Source of the DNA: Clostridiales bacterium
GTDB taxonomy: Bacteria; Bacillota; Clostridia; Oscillospirales; Oscillospiraceae
Assembly: GCA_021201185.1 (NCBI GenBank)
Contig: JAJQFJ010000055.1
Span: forward strand, 1-43,442
Direction: 5' to 3'
Length of the DNA: 43,442 nucleotides
Shown here: one piece after another, positions 17,486 through 26,374 of the stretch
How the letters are laid out: each line of letters opens with the position of its first letter
How positions within the stretch are numbered: the stretch's first letter is position 1
Position numbers and translations under genes: made by a program
Notes under the pieces: model-generated
Told to the model about the DNA's origin: nothing
Databases searched by the model: none
The model's input: only the letters and a program-made list of their open reading frames with translations

Positions 17486-19231
17486 TCAGGCGGGCTGGTC
17501 GAAGTCGCCGCCGCCCTCCATCTGGGCCTCGTAAATCTCCCGATAGATGGCGTTGTTCTTCAACAGGTTCTCGTGGGTGTCGAATCCGTTCACCCTTCCC
17601 TCCTCCAGCACCAGGATACGGTCGGCGTCCTGGACGCTGGAAATACGCTGGGAGATGATGAGCTTGGTGGTGCCGGGGATGTGCCGGGCGAAGGCCTGGC
17701 GGATTTTGGCGTCTGTGGCGGTGTCCACGGCGGAGGTGGAGTCGTCCAGGATGAGCACCCGGGGCTTTTTCAGCATGGCCCGGGCGATGCACAGACGCTG
17801 CTTCTGGCCACCGGAGACGTTGGTACCTCCCTGCTCGATCCAGGTGTTGTACCCGTCGGGGAGCCGCTGGATGAACTCGTCGGCGCAGGCCTGCTCACAG
17901 ACCTCCCGGCACTCCTCCTCGGTGGCGTCCTCCTTGCCCCAGCGGAGATTGTCCAGGATGGTGCCGGAGAACAGCACGTTGTTTTGCAGCACCACGGCTA
18001 CCTGGTTGCGCAGGGCCTCCATGTCGTACTCCCGCACGTCCCTGCCGCCCACCTTCACAGAGCCGTCGGTCACGTCGTAGAGCCGGGAGATCAGGTTCAC
18101 CAGGCTGGACTTGCCGCAGCCGGTGCCGCCGATGATGCCGACGGTCTCCCCCGACCGGATGTGGAGATCGACGTCGTGAAGCACGTCCTCTCCGGAGCCG
18201 CTGGCCCGGTAGGCGAAGCTCACATGGTCGAAGTCGATGCGTCCGTCCGTGATCTCGATCACAGGCTCCTGGGGATTGACCATATCCGGATTCTCGTTGA
18301 GCACTTCGGCGATCCGCTTGCCGCTGGCCAGGGACATGGAGATCATGACGAAGATCATGGTGAGCATCATCAGGCTCATCATCATGCTCATGACGTAGCT
18401 GAACAGGGATGTCAGTTCGCCGGTGGTCATGGACCCGACCACGATATACTGGGCTCCAAGCCAGGACAGGGCGATAATACAGCCGTAGATGGTCAACATC
18501 ATAACCGGGTTGTTGAAGGCCAGGATGGACTCGGCTTTGACGAACATATGGTAGAGGTTTTCCGCCGCCTTGGTGAACTTGTCGTCCTCATAGTCCTCCC
18601 GGACAAATGCCTTGACCACCCGGATACCGGAGACATTCTCCTGGACGCTGGCGTTCAGGTCATCGTACTTGGCAAACACCCGCTGGAAAGCGGGCATGGA
18701 CTTGGCGGTGATATACGCCAGGATAACGCCCAGAAAAATCAGAGCCACCAGAAAAACCGTACTCAGACTGGGATTGATATAAAAGCACATGAACATACTG
18801 CAAATCAGCGTCAGCGGAGAGCGGATGGCAATGCGGATGATCATCTGATAGGCGTTCTGGACATTGGTTACGTCAGTGGTCATCCTGGTCACCAGTCCGG
18901 CTGTGGAGTATTTGTCGATATTGGTGAAGGAAAATCCCTGCACCCGCTCAAACATTGCGTCCCGCAGGTTGCAGGCAAAACCGGTGGACGCCGAGGCGGC
19001 GTATTTGCCCGCCTGAATCCCACAGAACAGGCTCAAAAAGGCCATCACCAACATCACAATACCATAGAAAATGACATTCTGCATATTTCTGGCCTCGATG
19101 CCCTGATCAATGATGGCGGCGGTGATGAAGGGGATCAAAATCTCCAGAAACACCTCCAGGGCCGTGTAGATGGGGCAGATAATGGAGTCACGCTTATACT
19201 GCTTAATCTGTCCCATAAGTGTTTTCAGCAT
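17486..19231 (-). CDS. ABC exporter half-transporter (degenerate-site partner)
   Basis: A 581-residue membrane/ATPase protein with six helices (about 15-320), Walker A GGTGCGKSS, intact signature VSGGQKQ, but a Walker B reading LILDDSTSAVD, where the catalytic Glu is Asp, and a switch position reading SQRISS, where His is Gln. These are the changes of the degenerate-site subunit (TM287, BmrC, LmrC type). It pairs with the downstream protein, which holds the complementary LSQGQ signature. Its ATG is 7 nt after marR, so the three genes form one operon. Confidence 0.9.
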   Translation of the reverse strand: MLKTLMGQIKQYKRDSIICPIYTALEVFLEILIPFITAAIIDQGIEARNMQNVIFYGIVMLVMAFLSLFCGIQAGKYAASASTGFACNLRDAMFERVQGFSFTNIDKYSTAGLVTRMTTDVTNVQNAYQMIIRIAIRSPLTLICSMFMCFYINPSLSTVFLVALIFLGVILAYITAKSMPAFQRVFAKYDDLNASVQENVSGIRVVKAFVREDYEDDKFTKAAENLYHMFVKAESILAFNNPVMMLTIYGCIIALSWLGAQYIVVGSMTTGELTSLFSYVMSMMMSLMMLTMIFVMISMSLASGKRIAEVLNENPDMVNPQEPVIEITDGRIDFDHVSFAYRASGSGEDVLHDVDLHIRSGETVGIIGGTGCGKSSLVNLISRLYDVTDGSVKVGGRDVREYDMEALRNQVAVVLQNNVLFSGTILDNLRWGKEDATEEECREVCEQACADEFIQRLPDGYNTWIEQGGTNVSGGQKQRLCIARAMLKKPRVLILDDSTSAVDTATDAKIRQAFARHIPGTTKLIISQRISSVQDADRILVLEEGRVNGFDTHENLLKNNAIYREIYEAQMEGGGDFDQPA

Positions 19232-19238
19232 GCTTTCT

Positions 19239-19742
19239 TCATCCTTTCAGAGGAATTTCGCCCCCGGCGGGGGCGTCGCAGAGGGCGCGATAGACCCGGA
19301 GCAGCAGACTCTTTAACTGCTCCTGCTCCTCCAGGCTGAGGGAGCGGAGCATATCCCTCTCCCCCTGGTCCATGGCCGCCCGGTGGTTTTCGCAGAGGGT
19401 GCGGCCCGCCTCGGTGATGCGGATGCATTTCACCCGCCGGTCGTTGGGGTCCGGGTAGCTCTCGATGAGCTGCTTCCGCTCCAGACGGACAGCCACCCCC
19501 GCCGCCGTGGACTGGGCCACGCCGAAATAGTGCTCCAGCTCCTTCAGCGTCGCCGTTCCGTTCTTCAAACAATGCAGAGTCAGCAGCATTTTGAACTGAA
19601 AAAAGGTGACGTCATGGCTTTGCAGCTCGCTGTTGGCCCGTTTTTCCATGGTGTCGTTGATGCGCTTGATGAGCCCACCCACGTCGATCCGGCCCTCTGG
19701 TCCAAAGCAACACTCGTCTGTTTTTTTCTGCCCCTGTTCCAT
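19239..19742 (-). CDS. MarR-family transcriptional regulator
   Basis: A 167-residue winged-helix dimeric regulator. The DNA-binding part reads TATLKELEHYFGVAQSTAAGVAVRLERKQLI (about 58-89) followed by the wing segment with D-x-R (PNDRRVKCIRITEAGR). The N-terminus is longer than the family norm. GGAGG lies about 8 nt before the ATG. It is the first gene of the exporter operon and is preceded by a promoter overlapped by a perfect inverted repeat. It therefore probably represses itself and the exporter, and a ligand (possibly an exported compound) would relieve it; that is inference. Confidence 0.88.
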   Translation of the reverse strand: MEQGQKKTDECCFGPEGRIDVGGLIKRINDTMEKRANSELQSHDVTFFQFKMLLTLHCLKNGTATLKELEHYFGVAQSTAAGVAVRLERKQLIESYPDPNDRRVKCIRITEAGRTLCENHRAAMDQGERDMLRSLSLEEQEQLKSLLLRVYRALCDAPAGGEIPLKG

Positions 19743-19776
19743 AGGGCACTGCCTCCTTTCTTGTTATTCGAGGCGG

Positions 19777-19821
19777 AGTATATCGAATCAAACGTATGCT
19801 GTCAATCGTTTACGTTTGATT
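19777..19821 (-). promoter_or_regulatory. Promoter and probable MarR operator of the exporter operon
   Basis: Minus strand: TTGACA (19805-19800), 17-nt spacer, TATACT (19782-19777), a near-perfect sigma-A promoter. A perfect 11-bp inverted repeat AATCAAACGTA...TACGTTTGATT (plus-strand 19786-19796 and 19811-19821) flanks the -35 and covers most of the spacer. The position suits repression by the adjacent MarR protein. Confidence 0.78.
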
Positions 19822-19854
19822 TTAACAGCCCGTTCACACTTTTTGGCACAGTGC

Positions 19855-19887
19855 AAAAAAGCCGCCCCCCGGGGGTCGGGGGGCGGT
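19855..19887 (-). terminator. Intrinsic terminator of the PfkB kinase gene
   Basis: Minus strand: CCGCCCCCC...GGGGGGCGG stem followed by CTTTTTT (19860-19855). It lies 50 nt past the stop codon of the kinase gene. Confidence 0.75.
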
Positions 19888-19936
19888 GGTCAAATTTCGG
19901 ACGGAGATAAAAGAAACGTTTCCGATATCGGTTTCC

Positions 19937-21025
19937 CTACCGTTTGATGTCGTAATTCATGTTCATCAGGTTGCGGATGGACTGCACGTCGTCGGTGATG
20001 TTGGCGTCTCCGTGGATGGTGTGCTTGATGACGCTGCTGGCCACGGCGAAGTTCACCAGGTCCATGGGCCTATAGTTGTGCATCATGGCGTAGATCAGGC
20101 CGCTGGCAAAGGCGTCGCCGCCGCCCACCCGGTCCAGGATGTTGAAGGTGAACAGCTTGCTCTCGAAGGTGTGGTCCTGATACCACATATAGGCCTTCAG
20201 GCTGTTCTCGCTGCCGCTGTGGGCGTAGCGGACGTGGCGGCCGATGCACTTCAGGTTGGGATACCGCTCCACAAAGTGCTGGAACACCTCGTCCTGCTCC
20301 TCGTAGCTGGGCTGGAGGGGAACGCCGTCCTTCCAGTCCCCCTTGCTGTGGTCCGCCTCATCCTTCCAGAGGTGATACGGCTCGATGCCAAAGAGGACGT
20401 CCACATAGGGCAGGCATTTCGTGCAGTAGTCCCGGGCCTCCTCCCAGGTCCACAGGCGGCTGCGGAAGTTGCCGTCAAAGCTGACGGTCAGCCCCTTCTC
20501 CTTGGCCTTCTGGATACATTTCAGGGTGAAATCGGCGCAGCTGGGGGCCAGGGCCGGGGTGATGCCGGAGAGGTGGAGCCAGGTGTAGCCCTCCAGCAGC
20601 TCGTCCAGGTCCACCTTGTCGAAGTCATACTCGGTGATGGCGCTGTGCTTCCGGTCATAGGTGACCTTGCTGGCCCGGATGCCGAAGCCCGTCTCCAGGT
20701 AATAGGTGCCCAGGCGATGGGTGGGCGTCTCCTCCGGGGTGGAGAGGATCATGGGGGTGCAGTGGACGTCGTTGGAGCGGAGCCAGCGGACGGCGCTCTT
20801 GCCCAGGCTGTTGTTGGGCACCACGCTGAAAAAGGTGCTGTCCACCCCCAGGTTGGCCAGAGCCATGGCGATGTTGGCCTCGCTTCCGCCGTAGCTGGCC
20901 TCAAAGCTGGAGGTCACCCGTATCTTTGCGTAGTTGGGCGGGGTCAGCCGGAGCATGAGCTCCCCAAAGGTGATAAACCGCTGGGTGGTGTCGTTCCCCG
21001 CCAGAATGGGGTTATAGTGTTTCAT
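19937..21025 (-). CDS. PfkB-family sugar kinase, 2-keto-3-deoxygluconate kinase-like
   Basis: A ribokinase-fold enzyme that phosphorylates a sugar or sugar acid. The 362-residue protein starts near RFITFGELMLRLTPP, has the substrate-binding GGSEANIAMALANLG (first PfkB signature) and the second signature DRVGGGDAFASGLIY, in which the catalytic Asp is present and the anion-hole motif is GGGD. The N-terminal pattern resembles KdgK, but it is longer than typical (about 310-340), and no KDG aldolase or uronate genes are adjacent. The ATG at 21025 with GAGGAGG upstream is preferred over a longer frame. It has its own promoter, operator and terminator. Confidence 0.85.
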   Translation of the reverse strand: MKHYNPILAGNDTTQRFITFGELMLRLTPPNYAKIRVTSSFEASYGGSEANIAMALANLGVDSTFFSVVPNNSLGKSAVRWLRSNDVHCTPMILSTPEETPTHRLGTYYLETGFGIRASKVTYDRKHSAITEYDFDKVDLDELLEGYTWLHLSGITPALAPSCADFTLKCIQKAKEKGLTVSFDGNFRSRLWTWEEARDYCTKCLPYVDVLFGIEPYHLWKDEADHSKGDWKDGVPLQPSYEEQDEVFQHFVERYPNLKCIGRHVRYAHSGSENSLKAYMWYQDHTFESKLFTFNILDRVGGGDAFASGLIYAMMHNYRPMDLVNFAVASSVIKHTIHGDANITDDVQSIRNLMNMNYDIKR

Positions 21026-21052
21026 CCGTATTGCCTCCTCCCGGTACGTTTC

Positions 21053-21097
21053 CAGGTATGATACCTGTATTGTACTCTTTTTTGGGCGGGAGTGCAA
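21053..21097 (-). promoter_or_regulatory. Promoter and palindromic operator of the sugar kinase gene
   Basis: Minus strand: TTGCAC (21097-21092), 17-nt spacer, TACAAT (21074-21069). Immediately downstream, covering the expected start site, is the palindrome CAGGTAT-G-ATACCTG (21053-21067), a good binding site for a GntR- or LacI-type regulator. No regulator gene is adjacent. Confidence 0.7.
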
Positions 21098-21120
21098 TAT
21101 GATTTGCAAAAGTTTTGCTT

Positions 21121-21810
21121 TTAGTTGCCGCCAAACACGTCGTCCTTGAACTGCTCCCAGGCGTCCTCGTGCTCCACATAGTACAGCGGGCACAGCTTCC
21201 CCGTCACGTCATAGTGGCGGATGACCTCATCCCGCCCCAGGTCGTAGTAGTCCGCCAGAAAGGCCACCAGCTTCACCAGGGAGTCGTAGGTCTCCTGGGT
21301 GAAGGCCCCGTCCTCCCCCGGGTGGCAACACTCGATGGAGATGGTGTCCGAATTACGGTCGTTGGAGCAGTAGGCGATCTCGTCCAGAGGGACGCACTGG
21401 ATGATCTCCCCCTCCAGGCCGATGACGAAGTGGCTGCTGGCGTGGGTCTCCCCCGTCTCGGCCAGGGACTCGAAATAGTTCCGGTTGGCCTGGGCGGTGG
21501 TGCCCGGGTTGCCTACATAGTGGACGACGATGCCGTTGACCGTCTCCAGTTCGATGCCGGGGCGGGAGTACTCGTTCACCGTGAGCAGGTCCACCGTCAC
21601 CCAGTCCGGCGTCTCCGGCGGCTCCTTATGCCGGGAGAAAAGGGAGGTCAGGTCGATGCCCGGCGCCTCCCCGGCGTCGTCTCCCGCCAGATACCGGGAC
21701 GCCCCGAATCCCACCCCCAGGGCCAGCGCCAGGAGCAGGGCCAGAAACAGCACGGGATGTCGCCTGTGCCGTCTGCTGCCGGATGGGGATGTCTGCCGTA
21801 TCGTCTGCAT
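21121..21810 (-). CDS. N-acetylmuramoyl-L-alanine amidase (Amidase_2), membrane-anchored
   Basis: Zinc amidase that cuts between MurNAc and L-Ala in peptidoglycan. The 229-residue protein has a basic N-terminus, one membrane segment (about 18-39, an uncleaved anchor or signal), then the Amidase_2 domain. The probable zinc ligands are the His in GIVVHYVGN, the His in IRHYDVTG and the Cys in GKLCPLYY; the catalytic-site Glu lies in ISIECCHPG. The ATG at 21810 with AGAGGG upstream is preferred to a longer frame. It has its own promoter and acts outside the membrane in wall turnover or sporulation. Confidence 0.87.
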   Translation of the reverse strand: MQTIRQTSPSGSRRHRRHPVLFLALLLALALGVGFGASRYLAGDDAGEAPGIDLTSLFSRHKEPPETPDWVTVDLLTVNEYSRPGIELETVNGIVVHYVGNPGTTAQANRNYFESLAETGETHASSHFVIGLEGEIIQCVPLDEIAYCSNDRNSDTISIECCHPGEDGAFTQETYDSLVKLVAFLADYYDLGRDEVIRHYDVTGKLCPLYYVEHEDAWEQFKDDVFGGN

Positions 21811-21841
21811 GGAACCGCCCTCTCTGTCTGTTCTGACCCAA

Positions 21842-21870
21842 AGTATAGCGCACCCGACCGGATATGGCAA
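21842..21870 (-). promoter_or_regulatory. Promoter of the amidase gene
   Basis: Minus strand: TTGCCA (21870-21865), 17-nt spacer, TATACT (21847-21842), about 32 nt before the chosen ATG. Confidence 0.7.
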
Positions 21871-21907
21871 AGTCCGACAGCCAGTTTTCAGAAAAATTTA
21901 AGAAAGA

Positions 21908-21932
21908 GGACGGCCGGAATGTCCGACCGCCC
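21908..21932. terminator. Probable terminator after mnmG
   Basis: GGACGGCCGGA/TCCGACCGCCC stem (9 of 11 pairs, loop ATG) 12 nt past the mnmG stop. It is flanked on both sides by T-rich tracts in the outgoing direction, the stronger one lying on the plus strand. Confidence 0.5.
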
Positions 21933-21944
21933 TGTTTTTCTGTT

Positions 21945-23819
21945 TTACCGTTCCTCCTGCCGCTCCAGCCAGAAGATCAGCGCCGCCACGTCCGCCGGGC
22001 TGACCCCGGAGATGCGGGAGGCCTGGCCCAGATTCAGGGGCCGTATCCGGTTCAGCTTCTGCCGGGCCTCGATGCGCAGGCTCTGTATCTGGTTATAGTC
22101 CACATTCTCCGGCAGCGCCCGCTCCTCCATCCGCTGGAACTGGGCGATCTGTCGGTTCTGCCGCTGGATATAGCCGTCGTATTTCAGTTGTATCTCCACC
22201 TGCTCCGTCACCAGCCGGGGCAGCCGGGGCCGCTCCGGGTCGAAGGGGGCCAGGTCGTCGTAGCTGATTTTGGGTCGGCGCAGCAGGGCGGAGAGCTTCG
22301 CCCCGGAGGTGGGGGCGCTCTCCCCCCGCTCCTCCAGAAAGGCGGTCAGCGCCGGGGTGGTGGCCGCTCCCGTGTGCTCCAGCCGCTCCAGTTCCCGGTC
22401 CACCTGCCGGTATTTCTCCAGCACCGCCTCATACCGCTCCCGGCTCACCAGGCCCAGGCGGTAGCCCACCGGGGTCAGCCGCTGGTCCGCGTTGTCCTGC
22501 CGCTGCACCAGCCGGTACTCCGTCCGGGAGGTCATCATCCGGTAGGGCTCGTTGGTGCCCTTGGTCACCAGGTCGTCGATGAGCACCCCGATATAGCCCT
22601 GGTCCCGGCGCAAAATCAGCGGCTCCCGGCCCAGCAGCCGGAGGGCAGCGTTGACCCCCGCCACAAAGCCCTGGGCGGCGGCCTCCTCATAGCCGGAGGA
22701 GCCGTTGAACTGCCCCGCCCCGTAGAGGCCGACGATCTTCTTGCACTCCAGGGTGGGCAGCAGCTCGGTGGGGTCTACGCAGTCGTACTCGATGGCGTAG
22801 GCCGTCCGGGTCATCTCCGCCCGCTCCAGGCCGGGGATGGTGTGGAGCATCTCCACCTGCACGTCCTCCGGGAGGGAGGAGGAAAAGCCCTGGACGTACA
22901 GCTCCTCCGTGTTCAGGCCCATGGGCTCGATAAAGAGCTGGTGCCGCTCCTTGTCCGCGAACCGCACCACCTTGTCCTCGATGGAGGGGCAGTAACGGGG
23001 ACCCACCCCCTGGATGGCCCCGGAGAACAGCGGGGAGCGGTGGAGATTGGCCCGGATGATGTCGTGGGTGCGCCCGTTCGTATAGGTGAGATAGCACACA
23101 GCCCGGTTTTCCGGGACGGTCTCCGTCTGGAAGGAGAAGGGTTCCGGGTCCGGGTCCCCCTCCTGGCGCTCCATTTTGGAGAAATCCACCGTCCGCCGGT
23201 TCACTCTGGGGGGCGTCCCCGTCTTAAACCGCCGGAGGGAGAGGCCCAGCCGCTGCAGGCTCTCCGTCAGCTTCAGCACCGCCTGTAGCCCGTCCGGGCC
23301 GCTGGTCTGGCTGACCTCCCCCACGATGGTCCGGCCCCCCAGATAGGTGCCGGTGGCCACCACCACCGCCCGGAGGTCGTACACCGCCCCGTTTCGGGTG
23401 CGGACGCCGGTGACGCGGCCGTTCTCCGCCAGAACGTCCGTCACCTCCGCCTGCTTCAGGGTCAGGTTTTCCTGCTGCTCCAGGGTCTGCTTCATGACCT
23501 CCTGATACCGCCGCCGGTCCGCCTGTGCCCGGAGGGACCAGACAGAGGGGCCCTTGCCCCGGTTGAGCAGCCGGTACTGGATACAGGCCTTGTCCGCCGC
23601 CCGGGCCATCTCGCCCCCCAGGGCGTCCAGCTCCCGGACCAGATGGCCCTTTCCGGTGCCGCCGATGGCCGGGTTGCAGGGCATATTGCCCACGGCGTCC
23701 AGATTGACGGTGAAGCACACCGTCCGCAGGCCCATCCGGGCGGAGGCCAGGGCCGCCTCAATGCCGGCGTGACCGGCCCCGATCACCCCCACGTCATAGC
23801 TGCCCGCTCGATAATCCAT
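21945..23819 (-). CDS. mnmG: tRNA uridine-5-carboxymethylaminomethyl modification enzyme MnmG (GidA)
   Basis: MnmG, with MnmE, installs the carboxymethylaminomethyl group on the wobble uridine of several tRNAs using FAD, NADH and methylene-tetrahydrofolate. The 624-residue protein has the N-terminal FAD motif [21 protein letters not shown], the GidA signatures [24 protein letters not shown] and [21 protein letters not shown], and the C-terminal MnmE-interacting helical domain with ARISGVSP-like [13 protein letters not shown]. The ATG at 23819 with GAGGTG upstream is preferred to one nine codons earlier. mnmE is not in the window. Confidence 0.96.
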   Translation of the reverse strand: MDYRAGSYDVGVIGAGHAGIEAALASARMGLRTVCFTVNLDAVGNMPCNPAIGGTGKGHLVRELDALGGEMARAADKACIQYRLLNRGKGPSVWSLRAQADRRRYQEVMKQTLEQQENLTLKQAEVTDVLAENGRVTGVRTRNGAVYDLRAVVVATGTYLGGRTIVGEVSQTSGPDGLQAVLKLTESLQRLGLSLRRFKTGTPPRVNRRTVDFSKMERQEGDPDPEPFSFQTETVPENRAVCYLTYTNGRTHDIIRANLHRSPLFSGAIQGVGPRYCPSIEDKVVRFADKERHQLFIEPMGLNTEELYVQGFSSSLPEDVQVEMLHTIPGLERAEMTRTAYAIEYDCVDPTELLPTLECKKIVGLYGAGQFNGSSGYEEAAAQGFVAGVNAALRLLGREPLILRRDQGYIGVLIDDLVTKGTNEPYRMMTSRTEYRLVQRQDNADQRLTPVGYRLGLVSRERYEAVLEKYRQVDRELERLEHTGAATTPALTAFLEERGESAPTSGAKLSALLRRPKISYDDLAPFDPERPRLPRLVTEQVEIQLKYDGYIQRQNRQIAQFQRMEERALPENVDYNQIQSLRIEARQKLNRIRPLNLGQASRISGVSPADVAALIFWLERQEER

Positions 23820-23849
23820 GTCGCTTTTCACCTCTTGCGATTTCACACA

Positions 23850-23882
23850 AAACAGCCCGGGGCCGACCTGCGGCTCCGGGCT
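23850..23882 (-). terminator. Intrinsic terminator after the lipoprotein gene
   Basis: Minus strand: AGCCCGGAGCCG-CAGGT-CGGCCCCGGGCT followed by GTTTTGTG. It separates lysA-lipoprotein from mnmG. Confidence 0.7.
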
Positions 23883-23904
23883 GAGATCGTTTCAGACAAT
23901 GCCG

Positions 23905-24870
23905 TTACGACGGAAGATAGTCCGCCTTGACCACGCCCTCCAGCTCGTCATAGGGCAGGGTAAACTCGATGATGCCGGAGGCATAGGGGCCGATCACATA
24001 GGGGTCGGCCAGAAAGACGACTCCGTCCTCCGTCAGCAGGAACTGCTCGTCGCTGAACACATCGGAGAGGCTCTCCGTGTCCACATCTGCGCTGTACACC
24101 AGGTCGCTGTATGCCTCCGTCCCGCACAGCTCGGCCACCCGCTCCAGGGCGTAGGTGGGGAAATCCGCTCCGCTGGCGGAGAGGAAGGCCAGGGACAGGC
24201 GGGAGCCGCTCTGAACGTCGTAGCTCCGGCCGTAGGAGAAGCTGTAGCCGTGGACGCCGCCGGAGTAGCTGTAGCCGCTGAATCGGATGCTCAGCACCTG
24301 GCTGTCGCACCGGACCACCTCCGCCGTCAGCTGGGACTCATAGGCATACCAGTCCCAGCCCTCCTCCACAGACGCCTCGTAGTCCGCTTCCACCTGGGCC
24401 TTTAGCTCAGAGGTAGCGGTGCCAGTCTGGCTGAACAGGGCCTGGAGATCGGCATTGATGCTCTCCTCTACCTCCGGCCTGCCCTCCACGGAGACGGAGA
24501 CGCTCACCATCGTCACCATCAACAGCTCTGTGCCGTCCTCATAGGAGTAGGAGCCGTCGGTGACGGCAATGCTGACGGTGGGGACGACCGCGGCGGTCTC
24601 CCCGTCCGTCCCGTCCTCAGCGGTATCCTCCGGCGTCTCTTCTCCGGCGGCATCCTCCGGCGTTTCCTCCCCGTCGGCGCTCTCTGCCGCATCCGCTGCG
24701 GCGGCGTCGGCGGCGGTCCGGGCGTCCTCCTCCGTCTCCTCTGAGGCGGCGGAGTTGTCCGTTTGCTCTGTCTGGGCGCTGTCCGTCTCTGTGGACGTCC
24801 CGCCACAGGCGGCCAGGGCGCACAGCAGACACAGGCACAGCAGCAGGGCGATGTCCCGAATGAACCTCAT
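23905..24870 (-). CDS. Lipoprotein with RsiV-like (DUF4163/DUF3298) C-terminal domain
   Basis: A 321-residue exported lipoprotein: signal peptide with lipobox LAAC (Cys about 22), then an acidic Ala/Glu/Thr-rich linker (about 25-95), then a globular domain with VTDGSYSYEDGTELLMVTMVSVSV, YSYSGGVHGYSFSYGRSYD and the ending VIGPYASGIIEFTLPYDEL. The latter two segments are characteristic of DUF3298/DUF4163 domains found in RsiV-type anti-sigma factors and other envelope proteins. There is no cytoplasmic anti-sigma region here, so a regulatory role is not supported. Of two adjacent ATGs, the one at 24870 has the better 7-nt spacing from AGGAGG. It lies 25 nt after lysA, so they are likely co-transcribed. 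Confidence 0.8.
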   Translation of the reverse strand: MRFIRDIALLLCLCLLCALAACGGTSTETDSAQTEQTDNSAASEETEEDARTAADAAAADAAESADGEETPEDAAGEETPEDTAEDGTDGETAAVVPTVSIAVTDGSYSYEDGTELLMVTMVSVSVSVEGRPEVEESINADLQALFSQTGTATSELKAQVEADYEASVEEGWDWYAYESQLTAEVVRCDSQVLSIRFSGYSYSGGVHGYSFSYGRSYDVQSGSRLSLAFLSASGADFPTYALERVAELCGTEAYSDLVYSADVDTESLSDVFSDEQFLLTEDGVVFLADPYVIGPYASGIIEFTLPYDELEGVVKADYLPS

Positions 24871-24895
24871 CATGGCTCCTCCTCTCCCGCAGGCG

Positions 24896-26155
24896 TCACC
24901 ACACCAGCGTCGCAAAGTAGTCCTCCGGGGTCTCCGCCCGGCGCATCAGCTCCACGCTCCCGTCCTCCCGGAGCAGCAGCTCGGCGGAGCGGAGGCGGCC
25001 GTTGTAGTTGTAGCCCATGGAGAAGCCGTGCGCCCCGGTGTCGTGGATGACCAGGATGTCCCCGATCTCCAGCTCCGGCAGCATCCGGTCCACGGCGAAC
25101 TTGTCGTTGTTCTCGCAGAGGGAGCCCACCACGTCATATTTGTGGTCGCAGGGGAGGTCCTCCTTCCCCATGGGGGTGATGTGGTGATAGGCCCCGTACA
25201 TGGCCGGGCGCATCAGGTTGGCGGCGCAGGCGTCCACCCCGATGTATTCCTTATAGGTATGCTTCTCGTGGAGGACGGTGGTGACCAGGTGGCCGTTGGA
25301 GGCCAGCATATACCGGCCCATCTCGGTATAGATGGCCACGTCCCCCATGCCGTTGGGGGTCAGGATGGACTCATAGGCCCGGCGGACCCCCTCGCCGATG
25401 GCGGCGATGTCGTTGGCGGGCTGCTCCGGGCGGTAGCCCACCCCCACCCCTCCGGAGAGGTTGATGAAGGTGATATGGCAGCCCGTCTCCCGCTGGAGGT
25501 CCACTGCCAGCTGAAAGAGCTGGGCGGCCAGGGCAGGATAGTAGTCGTTGGAGATGGTGTTGGAGGCCAGGAAGGCGTGGAGGCCGAACTCCTCCGCCCC
25601 CAGGGCCTTTAATCTGCGGTACGCCTCAAAGAGCTGCTCCCGGGTCATGCCGTACTTGGCGTCTCCCGGATTGTCCATCACCTGGAAGCCCTCCTTGCTC
25701 TCCCCCAGCCGGAACACGCCGCCGGGGTTGTACCGGCAGGAGATGCGCCGGGGGACGAAGCCCAGGGTCTTTTCCAGAAAATCCACGTGGGTCAGATCGT
25801 CCAGGTTGATGGTGGCCCCCAGCCGGTTGGCCAGAACAAATTCCTCCGCTGGGGTGTCGTTGGAGGAGAACATGATCTCCTCCCCGGTAATGCCGCAGCG
25901 GTCGCTCATCATCAGCTCTGTCAGGCTGGAGCAGTCCGTGCCGCACCCCTCTTCATGAAGGATCTTCAGAATACGGGGGGTGGGGGTGGCCTTCACCGCA
26001 AAGTATTCCCGGAAGCCGGGGTTCCAGGCGAAGGCGGCGTTCACCGCCCGGGCGGTGCGGCGGATGCCCGCCTCGTCATAGATGTGGAACGGGGTGGGAT
26101 ATGTCTTGGTGATCTCCCGGAGCTGCTCCAGGGAGACAAAGGGGATCTTCTGCAT
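24896..26155 (-). CDS. lysA: Diaminopimelate decarboxylase-like PLP enzyme
   Basis: PLP-dependent decarboxylase of the alanine-racemase fold that converts meso-DAP to L-lysine. The 419-residue protein has the PLP lysine in YFAVKATPTP (about 51-60), the glycine-rich phosphate-binding INLSGGVGVGYRPEQP, and ends with the substrate-binding GSLCENNDKFAVDR and MGYNYNGR. The N-terminal domain is typical in length. DAPDC and related decarboxylases (ornithine, carboxynorspermidine) are hard to separate; the catalytic-site Cys-Glu in SLCENND favours DAPDC. The lipoprotein gene follows closely. Confidence 0.85.
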   Translation of the reverse strand: MQKIPFVSLEQLREITKTYPTPFHIYDEAGIRRTARAVNAAFAWNPGFREYFAVKATPTPRILKILHEEGCGTDCSSLTELMMSDRCGITGEEIMFSSNDTPAEEFVLANRLGATINLDDLTHVDFLEKTLGFVPRRISCRYNPGGVFRLGESKEGFQVMDNPGDAKYGMTREQLFEAYRRLKALGAEEFGLHAFLASNTISNDYYPALAAQLFQLAVDLQRETGCHITFINLSGGVGVGYRPEQPANDIAAIGEGVRRAYESILTPNGMGDVAIYTEMGRYMLASNGHLVTTVLHEKHTYKEYIGVDACAANLMRPAMYGAYHHITPMGKEDLPCDHKYDVVGSLCENNDKFAVDRMLPELEIGDILVIHDTGAHGFSMGYNYNGRLRSAELLLREDGSVELMRRAETPEDYFATLVW

Positions 26156-26186
26156 GGCGGCGTTCTCCTCTCTCTGTTTCCCCTAT

Positions 26187-26215
26187 ATAGTACGCACTTT
26201 TTTCCCCGTTCGCAA
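26187..26215 (-). promoter_or_regulatory. Possible promoter of lysA
   Basis: Minus strand: TTGCGA (26215-26210), 17-nt spacer, TACTAT (26192-26187), about 31 nt before the ATG. Both boxes are only partial matches. No lysine riboswitch fits in the short leader. Confidence 0.4.
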
Positions 26216-26312
26216 GGGCCAACTGAAATTTTTTAACTGTTTTGGCTCTGACGACAAAAACAGAGGCGAAAATCGGCCGTTTTCCGTCAGATGAGGCGTT
26301 TTGGAAAAAGGA

Positions 26313-26341
26313 TTGCCTTTTCCGGGAAAGATGGGTATAAT
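26313..26341 (+). promoter_or_regulatory. Promoter of the thioredoxin system operon
   Basis: TTGCCT (26313-26318), 17-nt spacer, TATAAT (26336-26341), 33 nt before the GTG start at 26375. Confidence 0.72.
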
Positions 26342-26374
26342 AGGTTCAAATGCGGAGGAAGGGGGCGAAAGCCG

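Noticed and set aside
15591..19339. Long plus-strand frames over the ABC exporter and MarR genes
   Set aside because: Antisense shadows rich in Gly/Val/His/Asp; the minus-strand genes have intact ABC and MarR motifs.
26187..26290. Lysine riboswitch before lysA
   Set aside because: Only about 30 nt separate the best promoter from the start codon, too short for the L-box.
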